This document shows positions 1-14,872 of a stretch of 64,000 nt of DNA, piece by piece. The DNA comes from Populus alba (Eukaryota; Streptophyta; Magnoliopsida; Malpighiales; Salicaceae): the NCBI RefSeq assembly GCF_005239225.2, contig NC_133297.1, positions 1 to 64,000 of the forward strand, given 5' to 3'. Position numbers and translations under genes: made by a program. Position 1 is the first letter of the stretch; each line of letters begins with the position of its first letter. Under the pieces are notes generated by a model. It was not told the origin of the DNA and did no database searches. It was given only the letters and a program-made list of their open reading frames with translations.

Positions 1-812
1 ATCTTTTGAAAAAATGTCATTTTTGGAAAAAGGTTTTCTTTGTAAGAAAAATGGAGCGTATAACACATTAATGAGGCACCAATTAGAAAACTAGAGGATT
101 CTAATGACAACAAGAGCAAGGAGGAAATGAAAATGAGGCAGTTAATTCCTCCTAGGGGGCAGAGAAGCAGTTACCAGATCCTTAACGGCAAAGAAAAATT
201 GGCCTTCCCTGGTGGAAAATACACGTGATAAAACTGTGGGCTTCTTCTAGCATGAGGACTGAAATAATATGATTTCCAGTATCTATGAAAGGAGATTATT
301 GACTCTTACAGTATGATCAGTTTAGACAAACAAGACAACTGAACATCTTCAGTAAGAGAAAATGCAGATGAAATCTCAGGACAATGTCGGGCCACGGAGA
401 AGCTAATTCTCTCAGTGAAGTTACCAATAGAGAAACGTGCAGTGACTGTTGGGAAACTCAAACAATGCTTATCTTATAAAATGGACAACATGGGTCAGCT
501 TGAGTAGACTTGAAGTACGCGTAAATCAAAACAGCTCACTCAAAGTCAAGATCCTCAAACAAGATGAACGGGGATCTATATTTCAAAAACAGGTAAGATG
601 CATTGCATATCATCTCACTTCACAAGCATCACATATTTGTTTTGTAGATATCTCTCGAAACAAAACTCCTCACGGGATCCAACAAGACACAGATGAATTG
701 AAGTTCTTTTAAATCATATCAAATGTGGCAATTCCATAAAAGCAAAATTCATGAATATAGACGAGAAAGATGGATTTTTATTCATGGGCATAATGGTTTA
801 CAAGTACAAACG
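1..812 (+). mobile_element. Tat-type Ty3/gypsy retrotransposon, post-pol linker (left end cut by window)
   Basis: No pol domain is readable here. The assignment rests on what follows on the same strand: antisense ORF, tandem repeats, polypurine tract and LTR, which is the usual order at the 3' end of Tat-lineage gypsy elements (family knowledge). The stretch around 540-712 resembles 6190-6410 beyond the LTR: both have TTTCAAAA-CAGGTA, then GCATTGCAT, then a T-rich tract ending in AG, then TCCAACAAGA. This may be an old spliced segment of the element. Short reading frames here show no recognisable protein. Confidence 0.55.
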
Positions 813-1367
813 TTAAACACTACGAGGACGATTAGGGATATTTTCAGCTCGCTGATGATCCATCATTACTCGAAATTCCTCAAACTGGTTAATTATGCGT
901 TCCATCTGTTCCTCGAACTCGAGGTGTCGTGTGTTCACATAGTCCCTCCAAAAGTCAACACGTGCATTGAGCTCTTCATTTCTCCTCTCCAAGTCGTTTC
1001 TGTAACGTATCTCATCATGGAGCCTTTTCCTTAAATTCTCAATCTGATTATGGAGCTCAGGAATTTGAGTATTCAACTCAAGTCTTCTGGCATGAAGACG
1101 CTCTGCCATGTTCACCAAAGACGAAGTAGCTCTGATACTGAGAGCAAGTGACTGATTCACTGCTTCAATATCGGTCCTGGCTGCCAGTATTAATTCATCA
1201 CGAGGAAGGATCATGTCTCTAGCCACGGCTACAGCAATATCTTCATTGTCCATTACAGTATCCTCTATTGTAACTGGACGACCATTCACTTCAAAAGTAG
1301 TACGCCAAACTACAGGCTCTGCCGCAGGAGCAAGGTTTGGATTAGCATTGGAAGAAGAGGAAGACAT
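813..1367 (-). CDS. Antisense coiled-coil ORF of a Tat-type retrotransposon
   Basis: This is an uninterrupted 184-codon frame running against the element's own direction. The N-terminus is Ser/Asn/Pro-rich. Residues about 60-165 are a highly charged, heptad-like helix rich in Glu, Arg, Leu and Asn, with segments such as ELHNQIENLRKRLHDEI and EFEEQMERIINQFEEF, so a long coiled coil is likely. No enzyme motif, signal peptide or membrane segment is visible. Antisense extra ORFs between pol and the 3' LTR are known from Tat-lineage elements, with unknown function. A TATAAAT box lies about 85 bases upstream of the ATG on the same strand. The open frame and the promoter argue for a real gene, but its function is not known. 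Confidence 0.6.
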   Translation of the reverse strand: MSSSSSNANPNLAPAAEPVVWRTTFEVNGRPVTIEDTVMDNEDIAVAVARDMILPRDELILAARTDIEAVNQSLALSIRATSSLVNMAERLHARRLELNTQIPELHNQIENLRKRLHDEIRYRNDLERRNEELNARVDFWRDYVNTRHLEFEEQMERIINQFEEFRVMMDHQRAENIPNRPRSV

Positions 1368-1448
1368 GGTTAAAACTTCAAAAGTTGAGAACTCTGAGAG
1401 TATTGAAAATGTGAGAAGTTGATGATGTCTTTTGCCCGATACCGCGTG

Positions 1449-1455
1449 ATTTATA
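1449..1455 (-). promoter_or_regulatory. TATA box of the antisense ORF
   Basis: On the minus strand the sequence reads CCCTATAAATCACGCGG. It lies 82-88 bases upstream of the antisense ATG at 1367, which would give a leader of about 55 bases. Transcription from it is inferred. Confidence 0.5.
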
Positions 1456-1496
1456 GGGAATTTGCTCCTGCCATCATTTTGAATAGAAGCTCAGAC

Positions 1497-1700
1497 CTCA
1501 GCTGTACATATAAGACTTTCTTGAGCGTTGTCTTTGAGATTGATTTGCAAATCAGATCTCAACTGTACATATAAGACTTTCTTGAGCGTCGTCTTTCAGA
1601 TTGATTTGCAAATCAGATCCCAGCTGTACATATAAGACTTTCGTGAGAAGCTTACATCATCTTGAGATCGATTTACAAATCAGATCTCAACCATACAGGT
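1497..1700. repeat. About 61-bp repeats, 3 to 3.5 units
   Basis: CTGTACATATAAGACTTTC recurs at about 1502, 1563 and 1624, joined by GATTTGCAAATCAGATC segments, with a diverged partial unit to 1700. The block lies just upstream of the TATA box of the antisense ORF, so it could act as its upstream control region (inference). Confidence 0.8.
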
Positions 1701-1740
1701 ATGACTTCCTTTAGAAGTTTTCATCAACCCTGAAGCTCAT

Positions 1741-2470
1741 CATCGGGCAGGTCACCTGGAACAATTAGACCACTTGCGATTTTCATCGCATTTTATCATC
1801 GGGCAGGTCGCCTGGAACAATTAGACCACTTGCGATTTTCATCGCATTTTATCAATCGGGCAGGTCGCCTGGAACAATTAGACCACTTGCGAGTTTCCTC
1901 GCATTTTATCAATCGGGCAGGTCGCCTGGAACAATTAGACCACTTGCGATTTTCTTTGCATTTTATCATCGGGCAGGTCGCCTGGAACAATTGGACCACT
2001 TGCGATTTTCATCGCATTTTATCATCGGGCAGGTCGCCTGGAACAATTAGACCACTTGCGATTTTCATCGCATTTTATCATCGGGCAGGTCGCCTGGAAC
2101 AATTAGACCACTTGCGAGTTTCCTCGCATTTTATCAATCGGGCAGGTCGCCTGGAACAATTAGACCACTTGCGATTTTCTTCGCATTTTATCATCGGGCA
2201 GGTCGCCTGGAACAATTGGACCACTTGCGATTTTCATCGCATTTTATCAATCGGGCAGGTCGCCTGGAATAATTAGACCACTTGCGAGTCTCCTCACGTT
2301 TTATCATTTTATCAATCGGGCAGGTCACCTGAAACAATTAGACCACTTGCGAGTCTCCTCACATTTTATCATTTCATCAGCGGGCAGGTCACCTGGAACA
2401 ATTAGACCACTCACAAAATTCTTTGCTTCCATTTTCACCAGCGGGCAGGTCGCCTGGAACAATTAGACCA
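1741..2470. repeat. Tandem array, 56-57 bp unit, about 13 units
   Basis: Each unit carries CGGGCAGGTCGCCTGGAAC followed by AATTAGACCACTTGCGA and a variable TTT(C/A)ATCGCATTTTATCA(AT)C tail. The first ten units are nearly regular; the last three (from about 2300) have longer or altered spacers. Minisatellites in this position, between the antisense ORF and the 3' LTR, are common in Tat elements. Open frames across the array arise only from the repeat and are not genes. Confidence 0.9.
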
Positions 2471-2584
2471 ACTGAAAAATCTGTGTATTTTTCAACACCA
2501 CCATCATTTTTTTTTCTTTACAAAACTTACTATGCAAAGTCAAAAGAAAATGAATTTTCCAATGCCTTTGCACCGTAAGCATTG

Positions 2585-2599
2585 TAAAGAGGGGGCAAC
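2585..2599 (+). other. Polypurine tract of the gypsy element
   Basis: AAAGAGGGGGCAAC lies directly before the TGTTGTAACCC start of the LTR. This is the expected plus-strand primer site and fixes the 5' edge of the LTR as well as the element's plus orientation. Confidence 0.75.
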
Positions 2600-3258
2600 T
2601 GTTGTAACCCAATTTTGGACTCACCAAGATTTTCTTGAATGTTATTTTATTTCTATTATTATTTATAAAAATAAAAAAAATCAATTTCTTTTTCAAAAAT
2701 AAAAAATAAAAAATAAAAATAAAGGCTGACAATGTGGAGAAAGGAAATCGGGGAATCAAGCTGCAATTTTGGAGGAAGTTCAAGGCCTAATTGTACCTTA
2801 TTGTGCCTAAGAAATGAAGAAAAAATACAAATTCAAGGTCAAATTAAATGATTATCGGATGAATTTGCATAAAAATTAAGTTCAATGACATAATTAAATT
2901 TTTTAATGGGCCAATTTGATTTAATCATGGCCGAATTAAATTTTAATTATGTTTAAGAATTAATTTGGGTCCAATTGAAGGATTTGATTAAGTGCAAGGA
3001 CTTAATTATATTTTAAATGGGTCAAATTAATTTTATTTGGGGCTTAATTGGTGAAAAAATTAAGTTTGGGAGTTTAATTTGGGCTTAATTGAGAAAATCC
3101 GAATTTTAAAAGACCAAATTTAATTTTTACCAAGTTAATTAGGGGGCGAATTGCATTAAATAAAAAAGGTTTAGGGTCAATTAGGGCTAAATTGAAAGAG
3201 AAAGGACTGAAATGGACTTTGATAAAAAATCAATGTTCATTATCTTCTTTATTTTTCT

Positions 3259-3667
3259 GAAAAAAGCTGGTCTGGTTGACTACTTTGCAACTGCATTTAA
3301 TGTACCTAACATCCACTAAATTTAAATCTTATACAAAAATGATCCTCTGCAGTTTTTCTACAACCCCATGTGATCAGGTTGGGCTAAATGACAATATATT
3401 AGCACTGGTGACAGCCTAAAGAGGCCTACTCAATCAGTTTTTGTCTGCAGATTTTATTTTTTTTCTCTGAAAAAGCTGGTCTGGTTGACTACTTTGCATC
3501 TGCATTCAATGTACCTAATGTCCACCGAATTTAACAAATCTTATATGAAACGGATCCTATGCATTTTTTCTACAACCCCATGTGATCAGGTTGGGCTAAA
3601 TGACAATATATTAGCACTGGTGACAGCCTAAAGAGGCCTACTCAATCAGCTTTTGTCTGCAGATTTT
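3259..3667 (+). repeat. Two about 205-bp direct repeats inside the LTR
   Basis: Segments about 3259-3458 and 3469-3667 both start GAAAAA(A)GCTGGTCTGGTTG and run to TTTTGTCTGCAGATTTT. Their second halves, including CCCCATGTGATCAGGTTGGG, are almost identical. They lie in U3, 100-500 bases upstream of the LTR TATA box, and could be a duplicated enhancer region (inference). Confidence 0.8.
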
Positions 3668-3771
3668 CAACTCATGATACCTACTTTGAGCCAATGGTTG
3701 GGATCCTTCCCAACTGAATCAAGGGCTTAAATTTTTTCTCAATGTAGACAAGATTGCCCTCTTCCACCGCC

Positions 3772-3779
3772 TATAAATA
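3772..3779 (+). promoter_or_regulatory. TATA box of the Tat LTR
   Basis: CCTATAAATAGAGGTGG is a good plant TATA box in mid-LTR, followed by a pyrimidine-rich leader. It marks the U3/R side of the LTR. Confidence 0.6.
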
Positions 3780-4186
3780 GAGGTGGATTTCATGGCCTAA
3801 AAAAAGAGAAAATCGGGTCCAAAGTCAGCCAAAAAACCTGTTTTTCTGCCGATTTCTGCAACTTTTTCCTTCTCTCTCCGCCTCTTCTTCAGCACCACCA
3901 CCACCATCACCGGCTTTACCACCATAATTTCCATCAACTCAGATCCTCTCCACTGGCGGAGCAGCCACTGTGACTTTCTCTCTCCTCTCTCTCCTCTCCT
4001 CCTTCTCCCCGCTGCAGATTTTCTTCTTCTTCTTTCTTCCTCTGCTGTCAACGTCTCCTCCTCCAACTCCATCGTTTCAACCACCAGCCGAGCCAAACCA
4101 CCTCATCATAGCAGCCACGACCCCTTCAGCCAGGTGAGCCTCCCTTCTTTCTTTTTCTTTCTTCTTCTTCTTCTTCCTTTCCTATT

Positions 4187-4233
4187 GCATGAACAGTAGA
4201 CGTGAAATATAATTCACGTCCTACTGTTCATGC
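4187..4233. other. Long hairpin in the LTR leader
   Basis: GCATGAACAGTAGACGTGAA is followed, after a loop of about 6 bases, by TTCACGTCCTACTGTTCATGC, its reverse complement with one bulged base. A third piece, AGGACGTGAATTATA, follows at once. The structure would be in RNA made from the LTR promoter. Confidence 0.7.
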
Positions 4234-4665
4234 AGGACGTGAATTATATATATATTTTTGTGTGTGTGTGTGTGTTATAATAATAAAAAATAAAAAATTA
4301 ATAAAACAAAACCAAGGGAGTTCTTGCAGTAGGCATTGATGTCATGTTACTTTGCACACAAAACTGTACCGTAATTTTGTAATATGGGAGAACAAATAAC
4401 TGCTGCTTTTCCGAGTCCTAAAATTTCTAGCATGTCTCAATCGTTGTGCTGCTTGAATGTAGCATGTTTATTGTACAATATCACACTTTAACAAAATAAA
4501 AATAAAAATAAAACAAAAATAAATATAAAAGGAAAAATAACGCGGATCTAACACCCATCCTATCATGTTATCGTTCGTGGGTCCAAAGCCAAAATCTCAA
4601 ATATGGTTATACCCATTTCTCAACGATATAAAAATAACTTTTATTTTATAAACAAATACTGTTCG

Positions 4666-5062
4666 TCGACATGTCTCTTTTTCATAAAAGGACCGATGTC
4701 AAAAGTTTAAATATCAAATATGGATTATGTCCATATTTTTTTTGGTAACTCCGACGTAATTCTCCTTTTTAGGGTTAAACGTCAATATTTTAGACAAGTT
4801 TCCTATTTCTGGGAACTGATGTCATTTTTAACGTGTCTCCTACGAATATTTTTTTTGTTTTGGTCGACACGTCTCTTTTTACAGAAAAGGACCGATGTCA
4901 AGGATTTATACCAAATAAGGGTTATGTCCATTATTTTCTCTTGGTAACTAAGACGTAAATCTCCTTTTTAGGGTTAAGTGTCAATATTTTAGACGAGTCT
5001 CCTATTTTTAGGGACTGATGTCATTTTTAACGTGTCTCCTATTTTTAGGGACCGACGTTAAC
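4666..5062 (+). repeat. Two about 195-bp direct repeats inside the LTR
   Basis: Units at about 4666 and 4864 each begin with a GTCGACA(T/C)GTCTCTTTTT motif, then AAAAGGACCGATGTC, the TTTTTAGGGTTAA segment and TGATGTCATTTTTAACGTG. The second copy is diverged by small changes. Confidence 0.7.
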
Positions 5063-5373
5063 TATTTTATAAAAAAATAAAAATTGCAAATAAGCTCAAA
5101 ATATAATAGCATTTGAATCAAATATAAAAACACACGAGTAAGGGTAACCTTTCTTTTGAAAGGATGTTTTAAGGGTGGTGTCTACCTTCCCTTAATCATA
5201 ACTAACCCAGTACCTGAATCTCTGGACCAGTGTCTAATTTGGGATTTCTAGTTCCCTCAAATTACTAGATGGCGACTCCAATAAAATTTTCATTTCCCCA
5301 ATAAAAATAAAAAAATCTTTTTGTTAAATAAACAAAAATGAGCGGAGCCGTCGCCCGACGTCGTGTATCGACA

Positions 5374-6525
5374 GTCATGACAAAAGTGATAGGGGATAAA
5401 GGTTGGAAAACCTTGGTCAAGAGTCGTCAATAATAAAGAAGGCGAGATCGAAGGAGAAGACAAGGAAATGAAAGTGGGGAAGGAAGATGAAGCATTGCCT
5501 CGGTTGACTTTCCACACACTAGAAGAAGTTTCAGAACGGGTTGACCCAAGAACTTCTCGTAGTTTTCAAAATGTAAAACAACTTTATTTGCCTTAGCATG
5601 TTTTTGTCATTTGCTTTTGTCTTTGCTTTTATTTTCTCTAGTGAGCATTCAGAGCTCATATTGTCAGCCAGATTTTTGTGTTTGTCTTTGAGCTTACCTT
5701 TTCTTTAAATAAATGATGAGTTTATGCATTTTTTTTAACAAGTTTGAGTGGTTACAAATAAAGTATCAATAAAATGGTTTAATATGAAATTTAAGAAAAG
5801 CTAACCCTAAAGTACAACCCTATCTCTGATAGCATGGATAAATGTTTAAGTGGTCACTTTGTAATTTTCTTTTAAAGAATAGAGTTTATCAACCATAACA
5901 ATGACATTTTGAAATAAAAAAAAATCATTATCTATTCACTCACTAAAAAAGTTTATCACCGACTGAATGAATTGCTTCTCTATATAAAAACCCAGACTAA
6001 TATCGCACCCCTGTACTAGGGGGCAAGACGGGATGTTTTATGAAAAGTTTTACGATTTGAAAACCAAGCTAAAGCATTTGACAAAAGCATGACAAAGAGG
6101 CAAATACAAGTCATACATTTTGAGAAAAGGACTACTTGAAGAAAGTCAAAGACTTTTTCTCCAAGAATATGATAGGCAACACGAGAGATGAATCCAGCAT
6201 ACGACTTCAAAAGCAAGTTCATGTTAAGAGGGAGTCCCATGAACTAGAAGAAGAGGATGGGGCCTATGTTTCAAAACCAGGTACGAATGCATGCATTGCA
6301 TCTAATCATAAATCATTGCATATATGTTTTTTTTTTATCGTTACAGGAGGAGATCTTAGCGCATTCCAACAAGATTATGGACGAAGAAAAGAATCATTGA
6401 GTTGATTGTAGAACAACAAGAAGAGAAGATAATGGTTTTCAAACCCTGCCAGCAGGAAGAACGACATCGATAGCATTCGGTAAAAAGGAATCGCCAGATG
6501 TAAAAAGGAATAGCAGGAAGAACGA
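5374..6525 (+). mobile_element. Degenerate Tat-related sequence between LTR and duplicated peroxidase block
   Basis: No intact gene is present. One frame near 5440-5600 encodes an acidic peptide ending in stop, with LTFHTLEEVSERVDPRTSRS, which I cannot assign. Segment 6190-6410 resembles 540-712 in the linker on the other side of the LTR, so the region is probably part of a second, truncated element of the same kind. Close to the right end, AGCAGGAAGAACGACATCGAT occurs twice (about 6453 and 6512), and the second occurrence runs straight into the duplicated peroxidase block. Confidence 0.45.
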
Positions 6526-6573
6526 CATCGATACTCGTATCACTTCTGCGATGTGGGCACATTTTGTGTATGA

Positions 6574-11054
<4,481 letters not shown>

Positions 11055-12287
11055 TAAATTCTTTGCTATTCACTGTTCACCATATTCACTGTTCGCATGA
11101 GGCCTGCTGGGCTCAGCCCAGCCACGTGGGCCCCGCCCTAAAAAAATATAAAAAATAAAAAACAATTTCAAAAAATTATTTCAAAGAATTTATGATTTTT
11201 CTGTAATTTTATTACTGTATTTTGGTCAATATCGGTTTGTATTTTTATACTGTAAAGATACAAATCCAGTATTAAAATACCAGGTTTTCGTCAAAACATC
11301 AAAGATTTCTAGAATAAAAAATGTTTTCGCTTTCAAAATTTTTTTCTAAAAAGTCCCTAAAAATATTGTTGATTTTTCTGCATATTTTTATCAAAGTGGT
11401 TTAATTTTGGGTTTGTATTTTTATACCGTAAAAATACAAAACCAGTGTTAAAAAATACCTGGTTTTCTTCAAAATATCAAAGATTTTCAGAATAAAAAAT
11501 GTTTTTGCTTTTCAAAAAAAATCTAAAAATTCCCTAAAATGTTGTTGATTTTTCTGCATATTTTTATTAAAGCGGATTAATATTGGGTTGTATTTTTATA
11601 CCGTTAGGATACAAGCTCAGTATTAAAATACCCGATTTTCGTCAAAGCATAAAAAAAATAATATTTTCCAAAAATGGTTTTGTTTTAAAATACGGCCTAG
11701 TCTCTCCAATATATATACATAAATATTTTAACATCATATTTTCACACAACAAAAAAAATTTTCAAAACAATATATGTATTAACATGCATTTTGGCTTTAA
11801 TAACCAGTTTATTCAAGCCATGAGAACTAGGCCAATATTTCAAAAATTCTAAAAAAAAATCTTTTTGTTTTCTTTTAGTATTTGGGATTACGAATTTATA
11901 CGTAACACGTATTCCTAAATATTATTAATAAAATTTTGGTATGGACGTTAGAACGGTTAGGATTTTTACCCGATAAGATAAAGATCTCCTTACCGAGGAG
12001 GATTTTTCTTGAACCATAGACAGACCAACAACTAGGAAAACACAATAACACTTTAGTTTTTTTTTATCAGACAATAAAACAATGCAGCTTACCTTAGGTA
12101 AGGCGTATTTGGGGTGCTGATACCTTCCCTTTACGCAACCAGTCTCCGTACCCGATCTCTGAGACCAGTTAGGGTTCCTAGTGACCAAAATACTAGGTGG
12201 CGACTCCAAAGAACCAAATAAAAATAAATAAATAAATAAAATTTCGCCAGTCGGACCCGCGATTGGATTTTTTTTGGGGTTCGACAA
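11055..12287 (+). mobile_element. Partial gypsy (Tat-type) LTR of a second family
   Basis: The segment ends in a Tat-like U5: CCTTCCCTTTACGCAACCAG, GTTCCTAGTGACC, GGTGGCGACTCC, then GGGGTTCGACA at 12287. Its 5' edge is cut at the junction with the duplicated block, so no TG start is seen. It differs in sequence from the LTR at 2600-5373 apart from the U5 motif. After the terminal CGACA there is no primer-binding site but ordinary unique DNA, so this is the outer edge of a 3' LTR or solo LTR. Confidence 0.6.
11233..11680 (+). repeat. Three diverged about 176-bp direct repeats in the LTR fragment
   Basis: Units begin at about 11233, 11409 and 11586 with (G)GGTTTGTATTTTTATAC(C/T)G, followed by GATACAA--CCAGTATTAAAATACC and a TTTTCGTCAAA motif. 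They are separated by a TTGTTGATTTTTCTGCATAT segment. The third unit is partial. Confidence 0.8.
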
Positions 12288-12879
12288 AGCTCAAGGATTT
12301 TTATCATCGCTCCTCAAGCATAGCTAGATTCAATACACTCATGGATTCAAACATAATACATAAATATAATGACATCAATTCTATAAATTTTTATATAAAA
12401 TTATAAATGAATTATTTCTCAACAAATAAATTTAATTAAAAAAATTTACACTCCACCAGTATTATTAAATGTATTAAAGCCTCTTGTGGTCTGTCATATC
12501 TTTATCATTTTAAAGGATAAAATAAGTTGAATACAATTTATAATAAATTTTAAAATATTATAAAAATAAAATTTCACCAACTATTTATATATCTCCATAA
12601 AAAAAAAATTATAAGTTATAAAATCACTGTAAATCCTTTCATAACAAAAGCCAACGTGTCTAGCTGGAAATTTTGGAGAATGTATACAGACCACTGAACT
12701 ATCTTTTTCTTTCTTTCTCCTGTGCTCTCTTTGCAAGGCATTCTGCCAGTACTGTGCACTTATGAGCCTTCCTATCTTATTTATTTCAATGGTGTGGTGG
12801 TTCCATTATCACATGGTCAAGACCACGTAATACAATATACACGTACTCTTATCATCAAATCAACGAAGTCTTTCGTCGT
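12288..12879 (+). promoter_or_regulatory. Unique upstream region of the peroxidase at 13006
   Basis: This single-copy AT-rich DNA lies between the LTR fragment and the duplicated block. No other gene is visible. It should contain the distal promoter of the broken peroxidase. The block copy at 6526 lacks it, which shows that copy 2 sits in the original place. Confidence 0.5.
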
Positions 12880-12927
12880 CATCGATACTCGTATCACTTC
12901 TGCGATGTGGGCACATTTTGTGTATGA

Positions 12928-13532
<605 letters not shown>

Positions 13533-13751
13533 TAATGATTTCTCTTGCCTGTAACTCTTCTCAGACTTTAGTGAATTTAAAGAAAGAGTAGAAAGTAAGG
13601 AGATTTTTTTTTTTTTTTTTTTGTCAAATCATGGACTACTAATATGCTAATTTCGTTGAACCTAAAATTGAAAATGTGCTAATCCATGTGTCTTTGCTGC
13701 AGCTTCTTGTTTTTGGATACATTGTTGTTTGCTTCTTAAATTAATGTTTGA

Positions 13752-13922
<171 letters not shown>

Positions 13923-14072
13923 TAAACTCAATCCAGAAGCTCCTAGATGGTCAAGGAAGGCAACCACCAGCTGCCACCGACCAGCCACCAGCCGCAGCCG
14001 CCAGCCACCATCCTCCACAGCCGCCAGCCGCCTTCACACTTGAAGGTTGAATTTTCTTGTTTTAATTTCGTG

Positions 14073-14080
14073 TATAAATA
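14073..14080 (+). promoter_or_regulatory. TATA box of the copia 5' LTR
   Basis: TGTATAAATAAGAGTGC lies in mid-LTR; the same box recurs in the 3' LTR at 19191-19198 and in copy 1 at about 7716-7725. It is the likely start region for the genomic transcript. Confidence 0.65.
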
Positions 14081-14270
14081 AGAGTGCTCAGCTTGTATTT
14101 GTGTGTGTGGAGAGAATTGTGAGAAACACTAGTAAGAGAAAGAGAGAGAGGGGGTGTGTTTAAGCTTTTGTGTTAATTAATTGTAAGCTTCAGATTTTGT
14201 AATAAAACCAGTGTGTTTTATCCCCTCTAAGTGTTTCAAAGTCACCACCAGTGGCTCCTCCCACCAACAA

Positions 14271-14283
14271 TTGGAATCAGAGC
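14271..14283 (+). other. Copia primer-binding site
   Basis: TTGGAATCAGAGC begins two bases after the 5' LTR. It matches the usual copia site TGGTATCAGAGC, complementary to the 3' end of initiator methionine tRNA, with one mismatch. This fixes the 5' LTR boundary. Confidence 0.75.
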
Positions 14284-14872
14284 CCCGTTCATCGGAAAAC
14301 AGAAGAGTTTTGGGGTATATCCGAATTTTCAAAATTGTCAAAAACAAGTTTTGATCATTCCACAGTGTAGAGCTCATCAAGACGAACTCACTGTCGCAAG
14401 AATCAGCCTGATCGGAGACCGCGGTGACTCCCACGCGCCTCCTGAAGATTTTGACCAGATAGCCCACGCGCATCCATGCGCGCCAGAGGAAGACGACGAC
14501 TGACGTCCACGCGCGCCATATTCGAGCCGAGCCGCGCCGTTCCAGCCGAGCCTCAAGCCGCTCCAGCCGAGCCATCCACGAGCCGAGCCGAGACTTCAAG
14601 CCGCCGTACATCGCGCCGAGCCGAGCTGCCAGCACGCCGAAGGAATATTCCACAGAATATTCCCCAGAATATTCCCCAGAATATTCCCGGTTCAACCCAG
14701 CGAACCGCCCGCCGTACAGAATTGGTTTTTTGACCGGTTCACCCATTTTCTGACCCGATTTCTACAAAGTCAGACCGGTTCCCTACTATTTGGACCATTC
14801 TGGATCGACCTACAGTGTCCGTTTTTCCAAATTCGGCTTCCAAAGAGGTGATATAGTCATTCCAAGAACAAA

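Larger units (their letters stand above)
2600..5373 (+). mobile_element. Tat-type LTR (2774 bp)
   Basis: The LTR begins TGTTGTAACCC after the polypurine tract and ends ...GTATCGACA. It contains a TATA box (TATAAATA, 3772-3779), a CT-rich leader, and a U5 with the TGGCGACTCC motif (about 5271-5280) seen near the end of many Tat LTRs. It holds two internal duplications and a strong hairpin. After position 5373 no primer-binding site is evident, so this is best read as a 3' LTR. The second LTR of the element is not in the window. The minus-strand open frame at 3797-4096 is low-complexity shadow sequence of the CT-rich leader. Confidence 0.7.

Noticed and set aside
1796..2276. Open frames on both strands of the 56-bp array
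   Set aside because: They repeat the same peptide because the array repeats; no start context or family match.
1741..2470. Regular 56-bp repeats as a CRISPR-like array
   Set aside because: The whole unit is repeated, including the part that would be a spacer, and the context is a plant retrotransposon.
3797..4096. Minus-strand Arg/Glu-rich frame in the LTR
   Set aside because: It is the complement of the CT-rich leader of the LTR, and so is low-complexity.
11055..12287. LTR fragment as the partner of the LTR at 2600-5373
   Set aside because: Only the U5 motif is shared; repeats, length pattern and sequence differ, so they belong to different families.
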